Position numbers and translations under genes: made by a program. Below the pieces are notes generated by a model that made no database searches, was not told the origin of the DNA, and saw only the letters and a list, made by a program, of their open reading frames with translations. From assembly GCA_902775025.1 (NCBI GenBank), contig CACYKP010000001.1, positions 1 to 64,000 on the forward strand: a stretch of 64,000 bases of DNA. The letters are read 5' to 3'. The first letter of the stretch is position 1. The number at the start of each line of letters is the position of its first letter. The DNA comes from an uncultured bacterium (GTDB lineage: Bacteria; Cyanobacteriota; Vampirovibrionia; Gastranaerophilales; Gastranaerophilaceae). Shown one piece after another: positions 51,349 to 61,530 of this stretch.

Positions 51349-52612
51349 ATATGATTTAGTCATTGCCGGTGGCGGCACTTCCGGTTGTGCTTGTGCATAT
51401 ATAGCAGGAAAGCTGGGATTAAAAGTATTACTCGTTGAAAAAAATTCTTTTTTAGGTGGCTCAATTACTTCATCTTTAGTTATTCCGGCGATGAAAACTG
51501 CTGACAATTCAATAAATAATGATTTTTTTAACATGTTATATGATGAACTGCATAAACTAAACGGTGCTTCTACCTATTCTGACGGGAATAAAGGTTGGTT
51601 TAATCCGGAACTAGCTAAAATAGTACTTGATAATTTATTAAGCCAAGTTCATGTAGATATACTGTTTGAATCTGAAATAAAAAACATAGTTAATAAGTTA
51701 TCATCATATATCGTAACGATTGATGATGATAATATTTATGTATATAACAATAAAGAATTATCGTCATCTATCGAAACGAAGTTTCTTGTGGATGCAACCG
51801 GTGATGCTAAAATTTGTGAAAAATTAAATTATCAATTTTTAGGCGATAATGAATTAAAAACTCAACCGACTAATTTAAGATTTATAATGTCAGGAGTTAA
51901 TATAGAAAAATTTTCATCTTGGCTTATGGAATATGATACTAATAGAGATGTAACATCTTGTTGTAATACTGATAACGTTACTTTATTATCTACTGCATAT
52001 ACTTGGGACTCTAATATTGATTGGGCTTTAAGACCTATATTTAAGCAGGGTGTTGATGATGGTATTATTACAGAAGAAGATTCTAATTATTTTCAGATAT
52101 TTTCAGTTGCTGGTACGCATGATTCAGTCGCATTCAATTGCCCAAGAATATTAGATACGGAATTATCACGTTCTGAGGCTTATATAAAAGCAAGAGAAAG
52201 CATTTTAAGACTTTCTATGTTTTGTAAAAAGTATTTTATCGGGTTTGAAAATGCCTATATTTCTTCTATAGCAAATTCACTGGGAGTCAGAGTATCACGA
52301 AGAGTAAAAGGTAAATATATTTATACGAAAAATGATTTAATTTCAGGTAAAAAATTTGAAAGTCCTGTATTAATATCAAACTATCCAATTGACATTCATT
52401 CTAAAGATAAAAATGGTTCTACGCTAAAAAAAGTTTATCAGGAGTATCAACTTCCAATAGAGTCGCTAATTGTTGATGAAAGATTATTTGTCATTGGAAG
52501 ATGTATTTCTGCCGAATTTGAAGCACAAGGTGCATTAAGGATCATTCCTTCTTGTTTTTCAATGGGTGAAGGTCTTGCAAAATATTTATACAATAAAATA
52601 AAAAATGTTTAA
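51341..52612 (+). CDS. FAD-dependent oxidoreductase (FAD_oxidored family)
   Basis: The protein has 423 residues with ATG at 51341, preceded by AGAGGTGAT. The N-terminal dinucleotide fold is DLVIAGGGTSGCACAYIAGK followed by LKVLLVEKNSFLGGSIT, the Gly-x-Gly-x-x-Gly/Cys pattern. A second FAD contact is VDATGDAKICEKLNY, and the end has VIGRCISAEFEAQGALRI. This is the subgroup of putative FAD-dependent dehydrogenases with unknown substrate that includes polysaccharide- and xanthan-lyase neighbours. It overlaps the MnmD-type gene by 8 nt. There is no signal peptide. Confidence 0.85.
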   Translation: MNKYDLVIAGGGTSGCACAYIAGKLGLKVLLVEKNSFLGGSITSSLVIPAMKTADNSINNDFFNMLYDELHKLNGASTYSDGNKGWFNPELAKIVLDNLLSQVHVDILFESEIKNIVNKLSSYIVTIDDDNIYVYNNKELSSSIETKFLVDATGDAKICEKLNYQFLGDNELKTQPTNLRFIMSGVNIEKFSSWLMEYDTNRDVTSCCNTDNVTLLSTAYTWDSNIDWALRPIFKQGVDDGIITEEDSNYFQIFSVAGTHDSVAFNCPRILDTELSRSEAYIKARESILRLSMFCKKYFIGFENAYISSIANSLGVRVSRRVKGKYIYTKNDLISGKKFESPVLISNYPIDIHSKDKNGSTLKKVYQEYQLPIESLIVDERLFVIGRCISAEFEAQGALRIIPSCFSMGEGLAKYLYNKIKNV

Positions 52613-52620
52613 AATTTGCT

Positions 52621-53868
52621 CTAAAATGGGATTTCTACTATAAATGTAGAACCGTTATTAACTTCACTTATAATAGACACCTTACCTCCGTGTAATTCAG
52701 CCAATTCTTTAGTTATTGTTAGTCCCAAACCGGTAGAGCTTTCTTTTTTCGTATATGCATTATCAAGTTGAACAAATTTAGCAAATATTTTACCGTGGTA
52801 TTTTGGATCAATACCTATTCCGTTATCATGAACCGCAATTCTAAAGCATTCGTTATTACATAAAACTGCAATATCTACAATATCATTTTCCGGTGAATAT
52901 TTTATTGCATTACTTACTAGGTTATAAAGTATCTGCTGTATTTTTTGATAATCAGCAAATACTTCAAAATCATTATCAATATCTGCATTTAAACTTATTC
53001 TCTTTTTTATTGCTAATGGCATCAATATATTTTTTACTTCATTTACAGCTCTTGATATCCAAAAACGGCTTTTAACAAGCTTCATTGCATTTGCTTCAAT
53101 CTTTGACATATCCAAGACTTCATTTATCATACCGAGCAGATGAGTGCCCGATGCCTTTATATCATTGATATATTCAGATTGTTTGTCATTTAATTTACCA
53201 TATATTTGTGTACTTAATATATCTGCAAAACCTAAAATAGAATTAAGGGGTGTTCTTAATTCGTGGGATATATTAGCTAAAAATTCATTTTTAACTTTAT
53301 CTGCTTCAAGAATTTTTTCATTTTGTTCCTTAATTGTTTTATAAGCGTTATTTTTTTCAACAATACCGTCTTTTAAAGCTTTTAGCTGAATTTTAAAAAC
53401 ATTAGAAAGTTCTTGGTCTTTTAGGATATATGAAAAAATAGATGCTGCTGAATTAAGTGCATCCAAATCATCTTTTTTGTAAAATTCCGGTTCTTTTTTT
53501 GAAAGAATAATAATTCCAAAAACCGTAGATTTTATGGATAATTTTGAAACTATATATGATTTATGATTAAGATTATCTAAATTTAGCAGATTTATTAATT
53601 TTGATTGTGATAAAATTTTTCCTTCTTTTTTGAATATAAAATCTTTTATTTGTTTATCTATATTATAAATTGAATCAATATTATATTCTGAGCGTTTTTT
53701 ATATGAATATTTAAGCTGCAGACTATCCGGATTTGCGAAATAAATAAACCCTTCATCAAATATAAGAATTTTTTCTAATTTTTTAAATATGTCAACTTGT
53801 CCTTTTAAATTAGTTTCAAAAAGACATGGCAAATATTCAATAATTTTCTCAGGTGATAATAAAGTCAT
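52621..53868 (-). CDS. Histidine kinase, GAF-like sensor plus HisKA/HATPase
   Basis: The protein has 415 residues. The N-terminal 150 residues are a GAF-like sensor domain without membrane segments, so cytosolic. A coiled coil (about 155-192) leads to HisKA with the phosphorylated His202 (NISHELRTPLNS). The ATPase part has an intact N-box (LVSNAIKYSP), DNGIGID and TGLGLTITKELAELHGG. Unlike the PAS protein at 35546, all catalytic motifs are kept. No response regulator adjoins it; the two regulators at 7.3-8.6 kb have no kinase of their own and could be targets, but this is speculation. AAGGAGG precedes the ATG, 12 nt after the SNF2 gene. Confidence 0.92.
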   Translation of the reverse strand: MTLLSPEKIIEYLPCLFETNLKGQVDIFKKLEKILIFDEGFIYFANPDSLQLKYSYKKRSEYNIDSIYNIDKQIKDFIFKKEGKILSQSKLINLLNLDNLNHKSYIVSKLSIKSTVFGIIILSKKEPEFYKKDDLDALNSAASIFSYILKDQELSNVFKIQLKALKDGIVEKNNAYKTIKEQNEKILEADKVKNEFLANISHELRTPLNSILGFADILSTQIYGKLNDKQSEYINDIKASGTHLLGMINEVLDMSKIEANAMKLVKSRFWISRAVNEVKNILMPLAIKKRISLNADIDNDFEVFADYQKIQQILYNLVSNAIKYSPENDIVDIAVLCNNECFRIAVHDNGIGIDPKYHGKIFAKFVQLDNAYTKKESSTGLGLTITKELAELHGGKVSIISEVNNGSTFIVEIPF

Positions 53869-53880
53869 TACTTAACCTCC

Positions 53881-56800
53881 TTAACCCGCAGAAAGAGAGA
53901 ATATATCATAGATTTCTTGATCAGATAACTCAGTTATTATCTTTTCTCCTTCATACACTGCTAAGTCTGCAAGTTCTTTTTTAGATTTAAGCATTTCATC
54001 AATTTTTTCTTCAAAAGTACCCAAAGTAATCATTCTGTGTACCATAACATTTTTATCTTGTCCTATACGATATGTACGGTCAGTCGCTTGATCTTCTACT
54101 GCAGGATTCCACCACAAGTCATAATGTATAACATTTGTAGCACTTGTAAGGTTTAAACCAGTTCCTCCTGCTTTCAGTGACAGAATCATAACTTTTCTTT
54201 CGTCATTGTTTTGAAAATCATCAATTAAATGTTCTCTTTGAGGAACTGTTAGAGAACCATGAAAGAAGGTTGGTTCTGTATTGCATTCTTCCGCAAGAAT
54301 TTTAGTTAATATATCGCCCATTTCTTTATATTGCGTAAATATAAGCATTTTTTCGTTATTTTCAATTATAGAATTAACTAAGTCAACACATTTTTCTGCT
54401 TTACCTGAAAGTTCTTTTGCCATGTCGCCATTTTTTAAAAATTGATATGGGTGATTACAAATTTGTTTAAGTGCAGTAATAAGTTTAAATATGTTCCCGC
54501 GTCTGTTAACTCCAGTAAAACCGCTAATTTTATCCATCATTTCATTTAATGTTTTTTCATATAGAATTGCTTGCGGTTTTGCTAGATAACAATAGTCATT
54601 TATAACCATTTTATCAGGAAGATCTGATATAACGGCTTTATCAGTTTTTAGCCTTCTTAATACAAATGGAGATACTGATAGTTTAAGTTTAGATGCACGA
54701 GCGTGTTCTTTAAACCTTTCAATTGGTACCGCATAGCTCTTTTGGAATTCTTTTAGAGAACCCAAATATCCTTTATTAATAAAATCAAATATGCTCCAGA
54801 GTTCAGTAAGCCTATTTTCTACAGGTGTACCTGTCATAGCAATTTTGATATTTGATTTCATTGATTTAATTGCTAAAGTTTGTGCTGTGTCCGGATTTTT
54901 AATATTTTGAGCTTCGTCAACGACAACCATGCCCCAATTGTTTTTCTTCATCTCTTCAACATCAATTCTCATAATTGCGTATGTTGTTAATATGACATCA
55001 GATTTTAAATCAAGCTCTCTGTCTAAGCCATGATATGTAGATACCTTCAAACTTGGTCCGAACATTTGCAATTCTTTCATCCAATTGCCCATAAGAGTTG
55101 TTGGACATACTACCAAAACAGGATCTTTAATCTTTTTTTCTTCTTTTAATTTAAGAATAAGTGCAATAACTTGAATAGTTTTACCTAATCCCATATCATC
55201 AGCCATGCAGCAGCCAAATCCTTTAGATACATTTGTCCACAGCCATTTTAAGCCTGTTTGCTGGTATGGTCTTAAGTCACCTGTAAGAGTATCCGGTTGA
55301 GTAACTTCAACCGGTTTAGCAAAGTCTTTTATTACATTTGCATAAGCTTCATCATAATTAAATTCATAATTCTGCAGTTGACCGGACATAGACGCATGAA
55401 TCAGTTCAAGTCTTGTCATTTTTTTGTGATTAGCATTCTTGATTTGCTCCAGAAGTTTTTTACCTTCTTCTTTATCTATTAGTATGTACTTATTATTGTA
55501 TTGAACAAGTCCGTTTGAGCTGCTTTCTTCAACAAGTTTATTAAATTCTTCAAGTGATATTTTTTCTTCTCCTAATGATACCTCATAAGAAAATTCTAAA
55601 ATATCATCTAATGAGATTGCGCTCGATGATACTGTGTTAAATATCTGCATTAATTCAGCCGAACGAGAAGCTTTTACTTTTGCGTTAATAGATGCTCTTG
55701 GAATTATTATATTAGTTAACTCTTCTGGAAGAATTACTTCTATTTGCGCTTTTTGAAGGTAGTACGCAGTTTGAGCAATAATTTTATAAACTTCATTTAA
55801 GTTTAACTTTAATGCTAAAGTTTCCTCATCTTCAAATAGTGTTTCTAATTCAGGCATATAACGAACTGCATAATTAAGCTGTTTTTCTATAATTTTACCA
55901 ATGTCTTGAGTATCAAGCTCCCATATCTCGTCTTTTTGATAAATATCATCAAGTAAAATTGTTTCATTAGTCTTTCTGTTTTTTATATGAATCTTAAGTT
56001 CAAATTCATCATTACTGATTTTGTTAACTTTGAAATATGGTATTAAGTCATATTTTCCTAAGTACAATTCATCAAACCATTGTGCTATGTTTTCAGCAAT
56101 ATCTTTACCTTTTAGCAAGCATTTTTGTTCAAGGTCTTTAAGCATATAATGGCCGGATTTGATATCTTTAAATCGGTATGCCTTTATTCCTAAAAATTTA
56201 TAAATCAGGTAATTAAGATACTCTCTAATAAATCTCTCAACAAAGTTTTTAGGTTTTTCTCCTTTGATAAAAAGATTATTCGGTAAATTATTTTCTAACT
56301 CATTTATTATCCTAGCAGACTCTTTGTTAGAAACAATCGGCTCATATACTATCCTAAACATCCCGCCTGCTGAACTGTCTTTTTTATGCACAGTCGGTAC
56401 AAAATAGAGCTTTTCTATGAGCTTCATTACAAAATGGGTTAGCTTATTGAAGTACGCAAAAGTTTGTGTGAGTGATGAAAAATCTACAACTTCACCGAAT
56501 CCGCCGAAATAGTCTAATACTAAATCAAGTGGCATAACATAACCTATTTCACCTTCAACTTCTTTTGAAGTAAAACGGAACATCGATCCTTTTGACTTTA
56601 AGTAAAATTGGAAGTTATTTGTGGGTGTGACAAAAAAACTAAGCTTTGGATTAGTTGCAGTACCGTCATTTATTAAGAAAAAGTCTGTATTTCTAACAGG
56701 AGAATTTGGAGATAAAAATATTCCTTCAAATTCATCTTCTACAAGTTGATAAATAAGACTTAATGTGTACCTAAAGTCTTTATTTTTAAATCCATTTGGA

Positions 56801-56889
56801 TTTTCACTCAAGTTATAGAAAAACTCATCTACATTATTTTTCTTTAATGATAAATCTATATCTAATGCCTTGGCTTCTTGTTCGCTCAT
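53881..56889 (-). CDS. SNF2-family DEAD/H-type helicase
   Basis: The protein has 1002 residues. The first 530 are a bacterial accessory region without a recognised motif. The Swi2/Snf2 motor follows: LRPYQQTGLKWLW (Q-like), DDMGLGKTIQ near residue 562 (Walker A), VVDEAQNIKN (Walker B in DEAQ form), MTGTPVENRLTELWSIFDFI, and in the second half MLIFTQYKEM, FHGSLTVPQRE, LKAGGTGLNLTSA and DRTYRIGQDKNV. Such ATPases move along double-stranded DNA or remodel protein-DNA complexes, for example RNA polymerase. It is downstream of gpmI by 7 nt and upstream of the histidine kinase. Confidence 0.93.
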   Translation of the reverse strand: MSEQEAKALDIDLSLKKNNVDEFFYNLSENPNGFKNKDFRYTLSLIYQLVEDEFEGIFLSPNSPVRNTDFFLINDGTATNPKLSFFVTPTNNFQFYLKSKGSMFRFTSKEVEGEIGYVMPLDLVLDYFGGFGEVVDFSSLTQTFAYFNKLTHFVMKLIEKLYFVPTVHKKDSSAGGMFRIVYEPIVSNKESARIINELENNLPNNLFIKGEKPKNFVERFIREYLNYLIYKFLGIKAYRFKDIKSGHYMLKDLEQKCLLKGKDIAENIAQWFDELYLGKYDLIPYFKVNKISNDEFELKIHIKNRKTNETILLDDIYQKDEIWELDTQDIGKIIEKQLNYAVRYMPELETLFEDEETLALKLNLNEVYKIIAQTAYYLQKAQIEVILPEELTNIIIPRASINAKVKASRSAELMQIFNTVSSSAISLDDILEFSYEVSLGEEKISLEEFNKLVEESSSNGLVQYNNKYILIDKEEGKKLLEQIKNANHKKMTRLELIHASMSGQLQNYEFNYDEAYANVIKDFAKPVEVTQPDTLTGDLRPYQQTGLKWLWTNVSKGFGCCMADDMGLGKTIQVIALILKLKEEKKIKDPVLVVCPTTLMGNWMKELQMFGPSLKVSTYHGLDRELDLKSDVILTTYAIMRIDVEEMKKNNWGMVVVDEAQNIKNPDTAQTLAIKSMKSNIKIAMTGTPVENRLTELWSIFDFINKGYLGSLKEFQKSYAVPIERFKEHARASKLKLSVSPFVLRRLKTDKAVISDLPDKMVINDYCYLAKPQAILYEKTLNEMMDKISGFTGVNRRGNIFKLITALKQICNHPYQFLKNGDMAKELSGKAEKCVDLVNSIIENNEKMLIFTQYKEMGDILTKILAEECNTEPTFFHGSLTVPQREHLIDDFQNNDERKVMILSLKAGGTGLNLTSATNVIHYDLWWNPAVEDQATDRTYRIGQDKNVMVHRMITLGTFEEKIDEMLKSKKELADLAVYEGEKIITELSDQEIYDIFSLSAG

Positions 56890-56896
56890 TTCTCAC

Positions 56897-58444
56897 CTAT
56901 TTTAATGCAGGTACTAATAACATACTTTTTCCGGTCATCTCTACAGGCTGCTTAATTCCCATTAATTGTAAAATCGTAGGAGCAACATCACACAATGCTC
57001 CACCTTCACGAAGTTCAATCTCATAAGGTGCATTAATTACAACAAACGGAACAACATTTGTTGTATGAGCAGTATGTGGTTTTCCTGTTTCATTATTAAA
57101 CATAACTTCGGCATTACCATGGTCAGCAGTCAACACCATAGTTACGCCATATTCTTTACATTTATCGGCAATTTTACCGACACATGTGTCAACTGTTTTG
57201 CAGGCAATCTCAGCCGCTTCTAAAACACCTGTATGACCAACCATATCAGGGTTAGCAAAGTTTACTAAGATAAAACCGTAATCTTTATTTTCTATAGCTG
57301 AAAGTACATTTTCACAAACTTCCGGAGCGCTCATCTCAGGCTGCAAATCATAAGTTGCAACTTTTGGTGATGCAACAAGTTTTCTTGTTTCGTGAGGTTG
57401 TGGTTCATCAATACCGCCGTTAAAGAAGAAAGTAACGTGTGCATATTTTTCAGTTTCGGCTGTTCTGAACTGGTTAATTCCGTTTGCTTCAAGAACATCT
57501 CCTAAAATATTTTCCGGTTTTGTCTTTGGAAATGCAACAGGGAAAGTAAATGTTGCATCATAACTAGTCATTGTACAATAATAAATATTATTTAAAACTT
57601 TTTTTCTGTTAAATCCGTCAAAATCTGAGAAATTAATTGCTTTAGAGATCTCTCTTGCTCTGTCAGGTCTGTAGTTAAAGAATATTATCGCATCATTATC
57701 GTGAATTCTGCTTTCTTCTCCGCCAATAGCCGTCGGAAGCACAAATTCATCGGTTATATCATTAGCATAAGATGTTTTAACCCCTTCAATTGCAGATGAT
57801 GCTTTTTCACCTTCACCGAATAATAAGCAGTTATAACCTTTTTCTACTCTGTCCCAACGGTTATCTCTGTCCATTATATAGTAACGTCCTACTACGGATG
57901 CTATTGGAGGCAGATTATATTTTTTAAGTTCATCTTCAACTGTTTGAAGATATGTGCAAGCACTGGTAGGAGGAGTATCACGACCGTCAAGAAATGCATG
58001 AATATAAACTTTTGTTAGTCCTTCATCAGATGCAAGTTTTATTAATGCGAGAAGGTGGTCTAATGATGAGTGAACACCGCCGGTTGATACAAGACCGTAT
58101 ATATGTAATGAAGAACTATTCTTTTTAGCATGATTAATAGCTTCTAAGAATTTTTCATTTTTAAAAAATGAACCATCTTTTATAGCATTATTAATTTTTG
58201 ATAAGTCTTGATATACAATTCTTCCTGCGCCTAAATTTAAGTGTCCTACTTCACTATTGCCCATTTGTCCTGCAGGAAGTCCAACGTATTCACCATCAGC
58301 GTGAATTTTAGTTGATGGGCAATCTTTTATAAGCTTTGGAACGTTTATAGCATCACATAGCTTAGTAGCGTCATATTTACTGTCATTATTAATGCCTGAT
58401 ATTCCCCAACCGTCCATAATGCATAATAAAACTCTGTTTGTCAT
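56897..58444 (-). CDS. gpmI: 2,3-bisphosphoglycerate-independent phosphoglycerate mutase
   Basis: The protein has 515 residues, the normal size. It interconverts 3- and 2-phosphoglycerate using two metal ions. Key parts are CIMDGWGIS near the N-terminus, the active-site Ser64 in GQMGNSEVGHLNLGAGR, HAFLDGRDTPP, the NYRPDRAREI segment, and the metal ligands in NFANPDMVGHTG and LTADHGNAE. GAGAGG is before the ATG. It forms an operon with the SNF2 gene and the histidine kinase. Confidence 0.96.
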   Translation of the reverse strand: MTNRVLLCIMDGWGISGINNDSKYDATKLCDAINVPKLIKDCPSTKIHADGEYVGLPAGQMGNSEVGHLNLGAGRIVYQDLSKINNAIKDGSFFKNEKFLEAINHAKKNSSSLHIYGLVSTGGVHSSLDHLLALIKLASDEGLTKVYIHAFLDGRDTPPTSACTYLQTVEDELKKYNLPPIASVVGRYYIMDRDNRWDRVEKGYNCLLFGEGEKASSAIEGVKTSYANDITDEFVLPTAIGGEESRIHDNDAIIFFNYRPDRAREISKAINFSDFDGFNRKKVLNNIYYCTMTSYDATFTFPVAFPKTKPENILGDVLEANGINQFRTAETEKYAHVTFFFNGGIDEPQPHETRKLVASPKVATYDLQPEMSAPEVCENVLSAIENKDYGFILVNFANPDMVGHTGVLEAAEIACKTVDTCVGKIADKCKEYGVTMVLTADHGNAEVMFNNETGKPHTAHTTNVVPFVVINAPYEIELREGGALCDVAPTILQLMGIKQPVEMTGKSMLLVPALK

Positions 58445-58572
58445 ATTATAATCCTCTCATATTAAGTCTTTTAAACTAATTAATTTTAGTTTAAACATAC
58501 CAAAAAGTAAAGAGATAAATTAATGAATTTTTCTGATGTATAATTAAAATACAGATTTAAAAGAGAGATATT

Positions 58573-59694
58573 ATGAAAAGAAAAATAAGCATTTTAGGTT
58601 CAACAGGCTCTATCGGAAGACAAGCATTAGAAGTAATTGATAAATTGCAAGATAAATTTGAAATTATCGCATTAACTGCAGGTTCAAATACGGATTTACT
58701 AAATGAACAGATTAAAAAATTTAAGCCAAAATATGCGTGTGCAAGTGATACAACAAAAATTGAAGGTGCAAAGCATTTATCATTAGAAGAGATATGCTCA
58801 AATAAGGAAAATGATATTATTCTTGTTGCTGTATCAGGAAAAATCGGCTTAAGACCTACAATCACCGCAATTAATAACGGTATAGACATTGCGCTGGCGA
58901 ATAAAGAAACACTGGTTATGGCAGGTGATATTGTTATGCCGTTAGCTAAGGAAAAAGGTGTTAATATTATACCTGTTGATAGTGAGCATTGTGCAATACA
59001 TCAATGTATAAAAGATATTTCACAAGTCGATAGTTTAATCATTACCGCTTCCGGCGGACCATTTTTACATAAAACAGTTGATGATATGAAAAATGCAACA
59101 GTAGAACAAGCTCTTGCGCACCCCAGATGGAATATGGGTAAAAAAATTACCGTAGATAGTGCAACACTTATGAATAAAGGTCTTGAAGTAATTGAGGCAC
59201 ACCACCTTTTCAACATGGATTATGATAGAATTAATGTGGTAGTGCATCCTCAAAGTATTGTACATTCAGCTATAGAATATGTTGACGGAAGCGTAATTGC
59301 TCAGCTTGGACTACCGAGTATGCATATTCCGATACAGTATGCAATAACATATCCTGAGAGATTTGAAGGTATAAAATCAAAAAGCTTTAGTTTTGCTGAA
59401 ATCGCAAGACTGGATTTTGAAGAACCTAACTGGGATAAATTTAAAGCACTTAATCTTGCTTATGATGCTGGCAGACTTGGGGGTTCAGCAACAGTTTGTC
59501 TTAATGCCGCAAATGAAGAAGCGGTGTTTGAATTCTTAGAAGGCAAAATTAAACTGTTTGATATAATTCATGCAGTAGAAGAAATGATGCAGAATCATAA
59601 TATTATTAAAAAACCGTCTGTTGATGAAATATTTGATATAGATAGTGAAATAAGGATAAAAACAAAAGAATGGCTAAAATGCTCTATGGTATAA
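58573..59694 (+). CDS. dxr: 1-deoxy-D-xylulose 5-phosphate reductoisomerase
   Basis: The protein has 373 residues. It converts DXP to MEP with NADPH, the second step of the MEP route. Motifs: the NADPH fold ILGSTGSIGRQALEVI at the N-terminus, ANKETLVMAGDI, the metal-binding PVDSEHCAIHQC, TASGGPFL, HPRWNMGKKITVDSATLMNK and GLEVIEAHHLF. A TATAAT at 58539-58544 gives a short leader, and AGAGAGA lies before the ATG. So unlike several nearby genes it has a normal leader. It is monocistronic with a terminator. Confidence 0.96.
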   Translation: MKRKISILGSTGSIGRQALEVIDKLQDKFEIIALTAGSNTDLLNEQIKKFKPKYACASDTTKIEGAKHLSLEEICSNKENDIILVAVSGKIGLRPTITAINNGIDIALANKETLVMAGDIVMPLAKEKGVNIIPVDSEHCAIHQCIKDISQVDSLIITASGGPFLHKTVDDMKNATVEQALAHPRWNMGKKITVDSATLMNKGLEVIEAHHLFNMDYDRINVVVHPQSIVHSAIEYVDGSVIAQLGLPSMHIPIQYAITYPERFEGIKSKSFSFAEIARLDFEEPNWDKFKALNLAYDAGRLGGSATVCLNAANEEAVFEFLEGKIKLFDIIHAVEEMMQNHNIIKKPSVDEIFDIDSEIRIKTKEWLKCSMV

Positions 59695-59700
59695 AATTTT

Positions 59701-59732
59701 AAAAGCGGTTAGTAATTTATAACAGCTTTTTT
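59701..59732. terminator. Terminator between dxr and the small convergent gene
   Basis: AAAAGC (59701-59706) pairs with GCTTTT (59725-59730), extended inside by GTTA/TAAC with one mismatch, followed by TT. It lies between convergent stop codons and may serve both genes. Confidence 0.65.
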
Positions 59733-59737
59733 ATATC

Positions 59738-59986
59738 TTATGCTTCTATGGTCATGCCTTCCGAGTCAGTAGCAAGTTCCAAAAGCCTGTAAGAAAGATA
59801 CGCCCCAAGCGCTACAGCCTTTAAATCAATATTTTCATCATACTTTGCTACCTCTAATATTGCTGAATTTATCTCAGGATTCTCTTCCTTCATATATTGA
59901 ACCATGTTTTTTCTCCAAGAATGAACATCTTGAAAAGCTTCAGAAAATATCTCAGATGACATTTCTTCGGTTATTATTGGTAGCAT
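59738..59986 (-). CDS. Small acidic protein, function unknown
   Basis: The protein has 82 residues. ATG at 59986 is chosen because ATAGGAG stands 7 nt upstream; the 16 residues that a longer frame would add come from non-coding DNA. It is predicted to be helical and acidic (MLPIITEEMSSEIFSEAFQD, EENPEINSAILEVAKYD). A hydrophobic stretch (VALGAYLSYRLLELA) could be an amphipathic helix. No family is recognised. It is transcribed on the minus strand after tolC, with 93 nt between, so it could be a separate unit. Confidence 0.6.
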   Translation of the reverse strand: MLPIITEEMSSEIFSEAFQDVHSWRKNMVQYMKEENPEINSAILEVAKYDENIDLKAVALGAYLSYRLLELATDSEGMTIEA

Positions 59987-60078
59987 ACTCTTTCTCCTAT
60001 TCTTTATATAATTGATTATATAATAATTTTTCATTTATTACAATACTTTATATATAGTTTTATTATATAAATATTTTA

Positions 60079-61524
60079 CTATCCATTTCTTATTTTTCGA
60101 ATTGTCTTTTTATCAAGCTCTACCTCATTATTTGTAATATTTCTGCCAATAGATTTTTCTAAGTTTGCTTTTGCTGAATTATATTCATATAATGTTTGAT
60201 AATATGTAAGTTGTGATTTTTCATATTGTACCTGTGCATCCCTTAATTCAACCGGACTCCCGACTCCGACTTTGTATCTGTTTAATGATAAATCGTAATT
60301 TTCTTTTCCTTGTTTCACCCCAATATATGCTACAGGAATTTTATTTTTTTTCTCTTCAAGTGTGTAAAATGCATTTTGAACTTCCAAATATACTGCATTT
60401 TTTGTAGCAATAGCTTTTGCTTGCTCTTTAGAATATAAAGATTTTGCTTCTCTTATTTCATGTTTTATAAGCATTCCGTTTATAGTCGGAAAGTTAATAT
60501 AAGCACCTAAGCTATAACCGTAATTTGAATCAGGGTGGCGGCCGCCGACTTCAATCTGACCTTGCGTGTAAAACTTCGGAAGCCATGATTTTTTTATTAA
60601 TTTTACATTTTGATTTGCTTGTTCTACTTTTACTTCAGCAAGTTGAAATTCAGGTCGTGATTTTTCACAAATTTTAACAGCTTTATCTAAATTTATATCA
60701 TAAGCATCATATCTTAATTTTTCAACAAGATTATATTTAGTAAAATATGGTATTCCAATAGCATTATTTAATTTTGCCATAGCAATATTTATAGCGTGCT
60801 CAGCCTGAATTAAAGTTAATTTTGAATTACTTAAATTCAATTGTGATATAGTAACATCAACTTTTGGTTCAACACCTGCTTTATAAAAAGCCTTCGCCTG
60901 TTCATAAAACAGTGAGTACTGTTTTACTGTGTTTTCAGCAACCTCTTTTGCTTTTATTGCGTACTGCAGATTATAATATGCGTCTTTTACATTATAAATA
61001 ACATCGTTGATAGTGCCTGTTAATATAATTCTATACCCAAGATTATCCAGCTTTCGTACAGTTACTTGATTTTGTGTAACACCAAAATCGTACAATAATT
61101 GAGAAGCACTTATTTGTCCTAAAACCCAATAATTGTATATAAGATTTTCTCTGAATACATCAGATAATTGAAGTTGTCTTATTCTGCTATATCCTGATTG
61201 CCAGCTGAATTGCGGAAAATAATTTGACCAAGCTTGTTTAATTCTTGCGTCTGATGCAAATACATCCTGCATCGCAGACTGTATTCTTGGATTATTTCCA
61301 AGTGCCATTCTTATACAGTCATCCAGATTAACATCTATGCAATGCTCTATACCACCCTTGATAGTAAGATTTTGATTATTATCAGATTCATTTAGTCTTG
61401 GTTCAACTTCATGACTTTCCGGGTATTTTGTTTTTACACTTTCTGTTAGCTTATCAATTGCATTGCAAAAAGCAAAATTAGGCACTATTATTAAAACTAC
61501 TAATACAAAAATAATTTTTTTCAT
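60079..61524 (-). CDS. TolC-family outer membrane efflux protein
   Basis: The protein has 481 residues with a signal peptide (MKKIIFVLVVLIIVPNFAFC). The TolC duplicate repeat is seen in long helices: LDDCIRMALGNNPRIQSAMQ to WQSGYSRIRQ, and LDKAVKICEKSRPEFQLAE to YTQGQIEVGG, each ending in a strand. It forms a trimer through the outer membrane and periplasm and works with an RND pump. It starts 6 nt after the RND stop, so the two are one transport operon. The membrane-fusion protein would be expected upstream, beyond the right edge. Confidence 0.93.
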   Translation of the reverse strand: MKKIIFVLVVLIIVPNFAFCNAIDKLTESVKTKYPESHEVEPRLNESDNNQNLTIKGGIEHCIDVNLDDCIRMALGNNPRIQSAMQDVFASDARIKQAWSNYFPQFSWQSGYSRIRQLQLSDVFRENLIYNYWVLGQISASQLLYDFGVTQNQVTVRKLDNLGYRIILTGTINDVIYNVKDAYYNLQYAIKAKEVAENTVKQYSLFYEQAKAFYKAGVEPKVDVTISQLNLSNSKLTLIQAEHAINIAMAKLNNAIGIPYFTKYNLVEKLRYDAYDINLDKAVKICEKSRPEFQLAEVKVEQANQNVKLIKKSWLPKFYTQGQIEVGGRHPDSNYGYSLGAYINFPTINGMLIKHEIREAKSLYSKEQAKAIATKNAVYLEVQNAFYTLEEKKNKIPVAYIGVKQGKENYDLSLNRYKVGVGSPVELRDAQVQYEKSQLTYYQTLYEYNSAKANLEKSIGRNITNNEVELDKKTIRKIRNG

Positions 61525-61530
61525 TTTTAT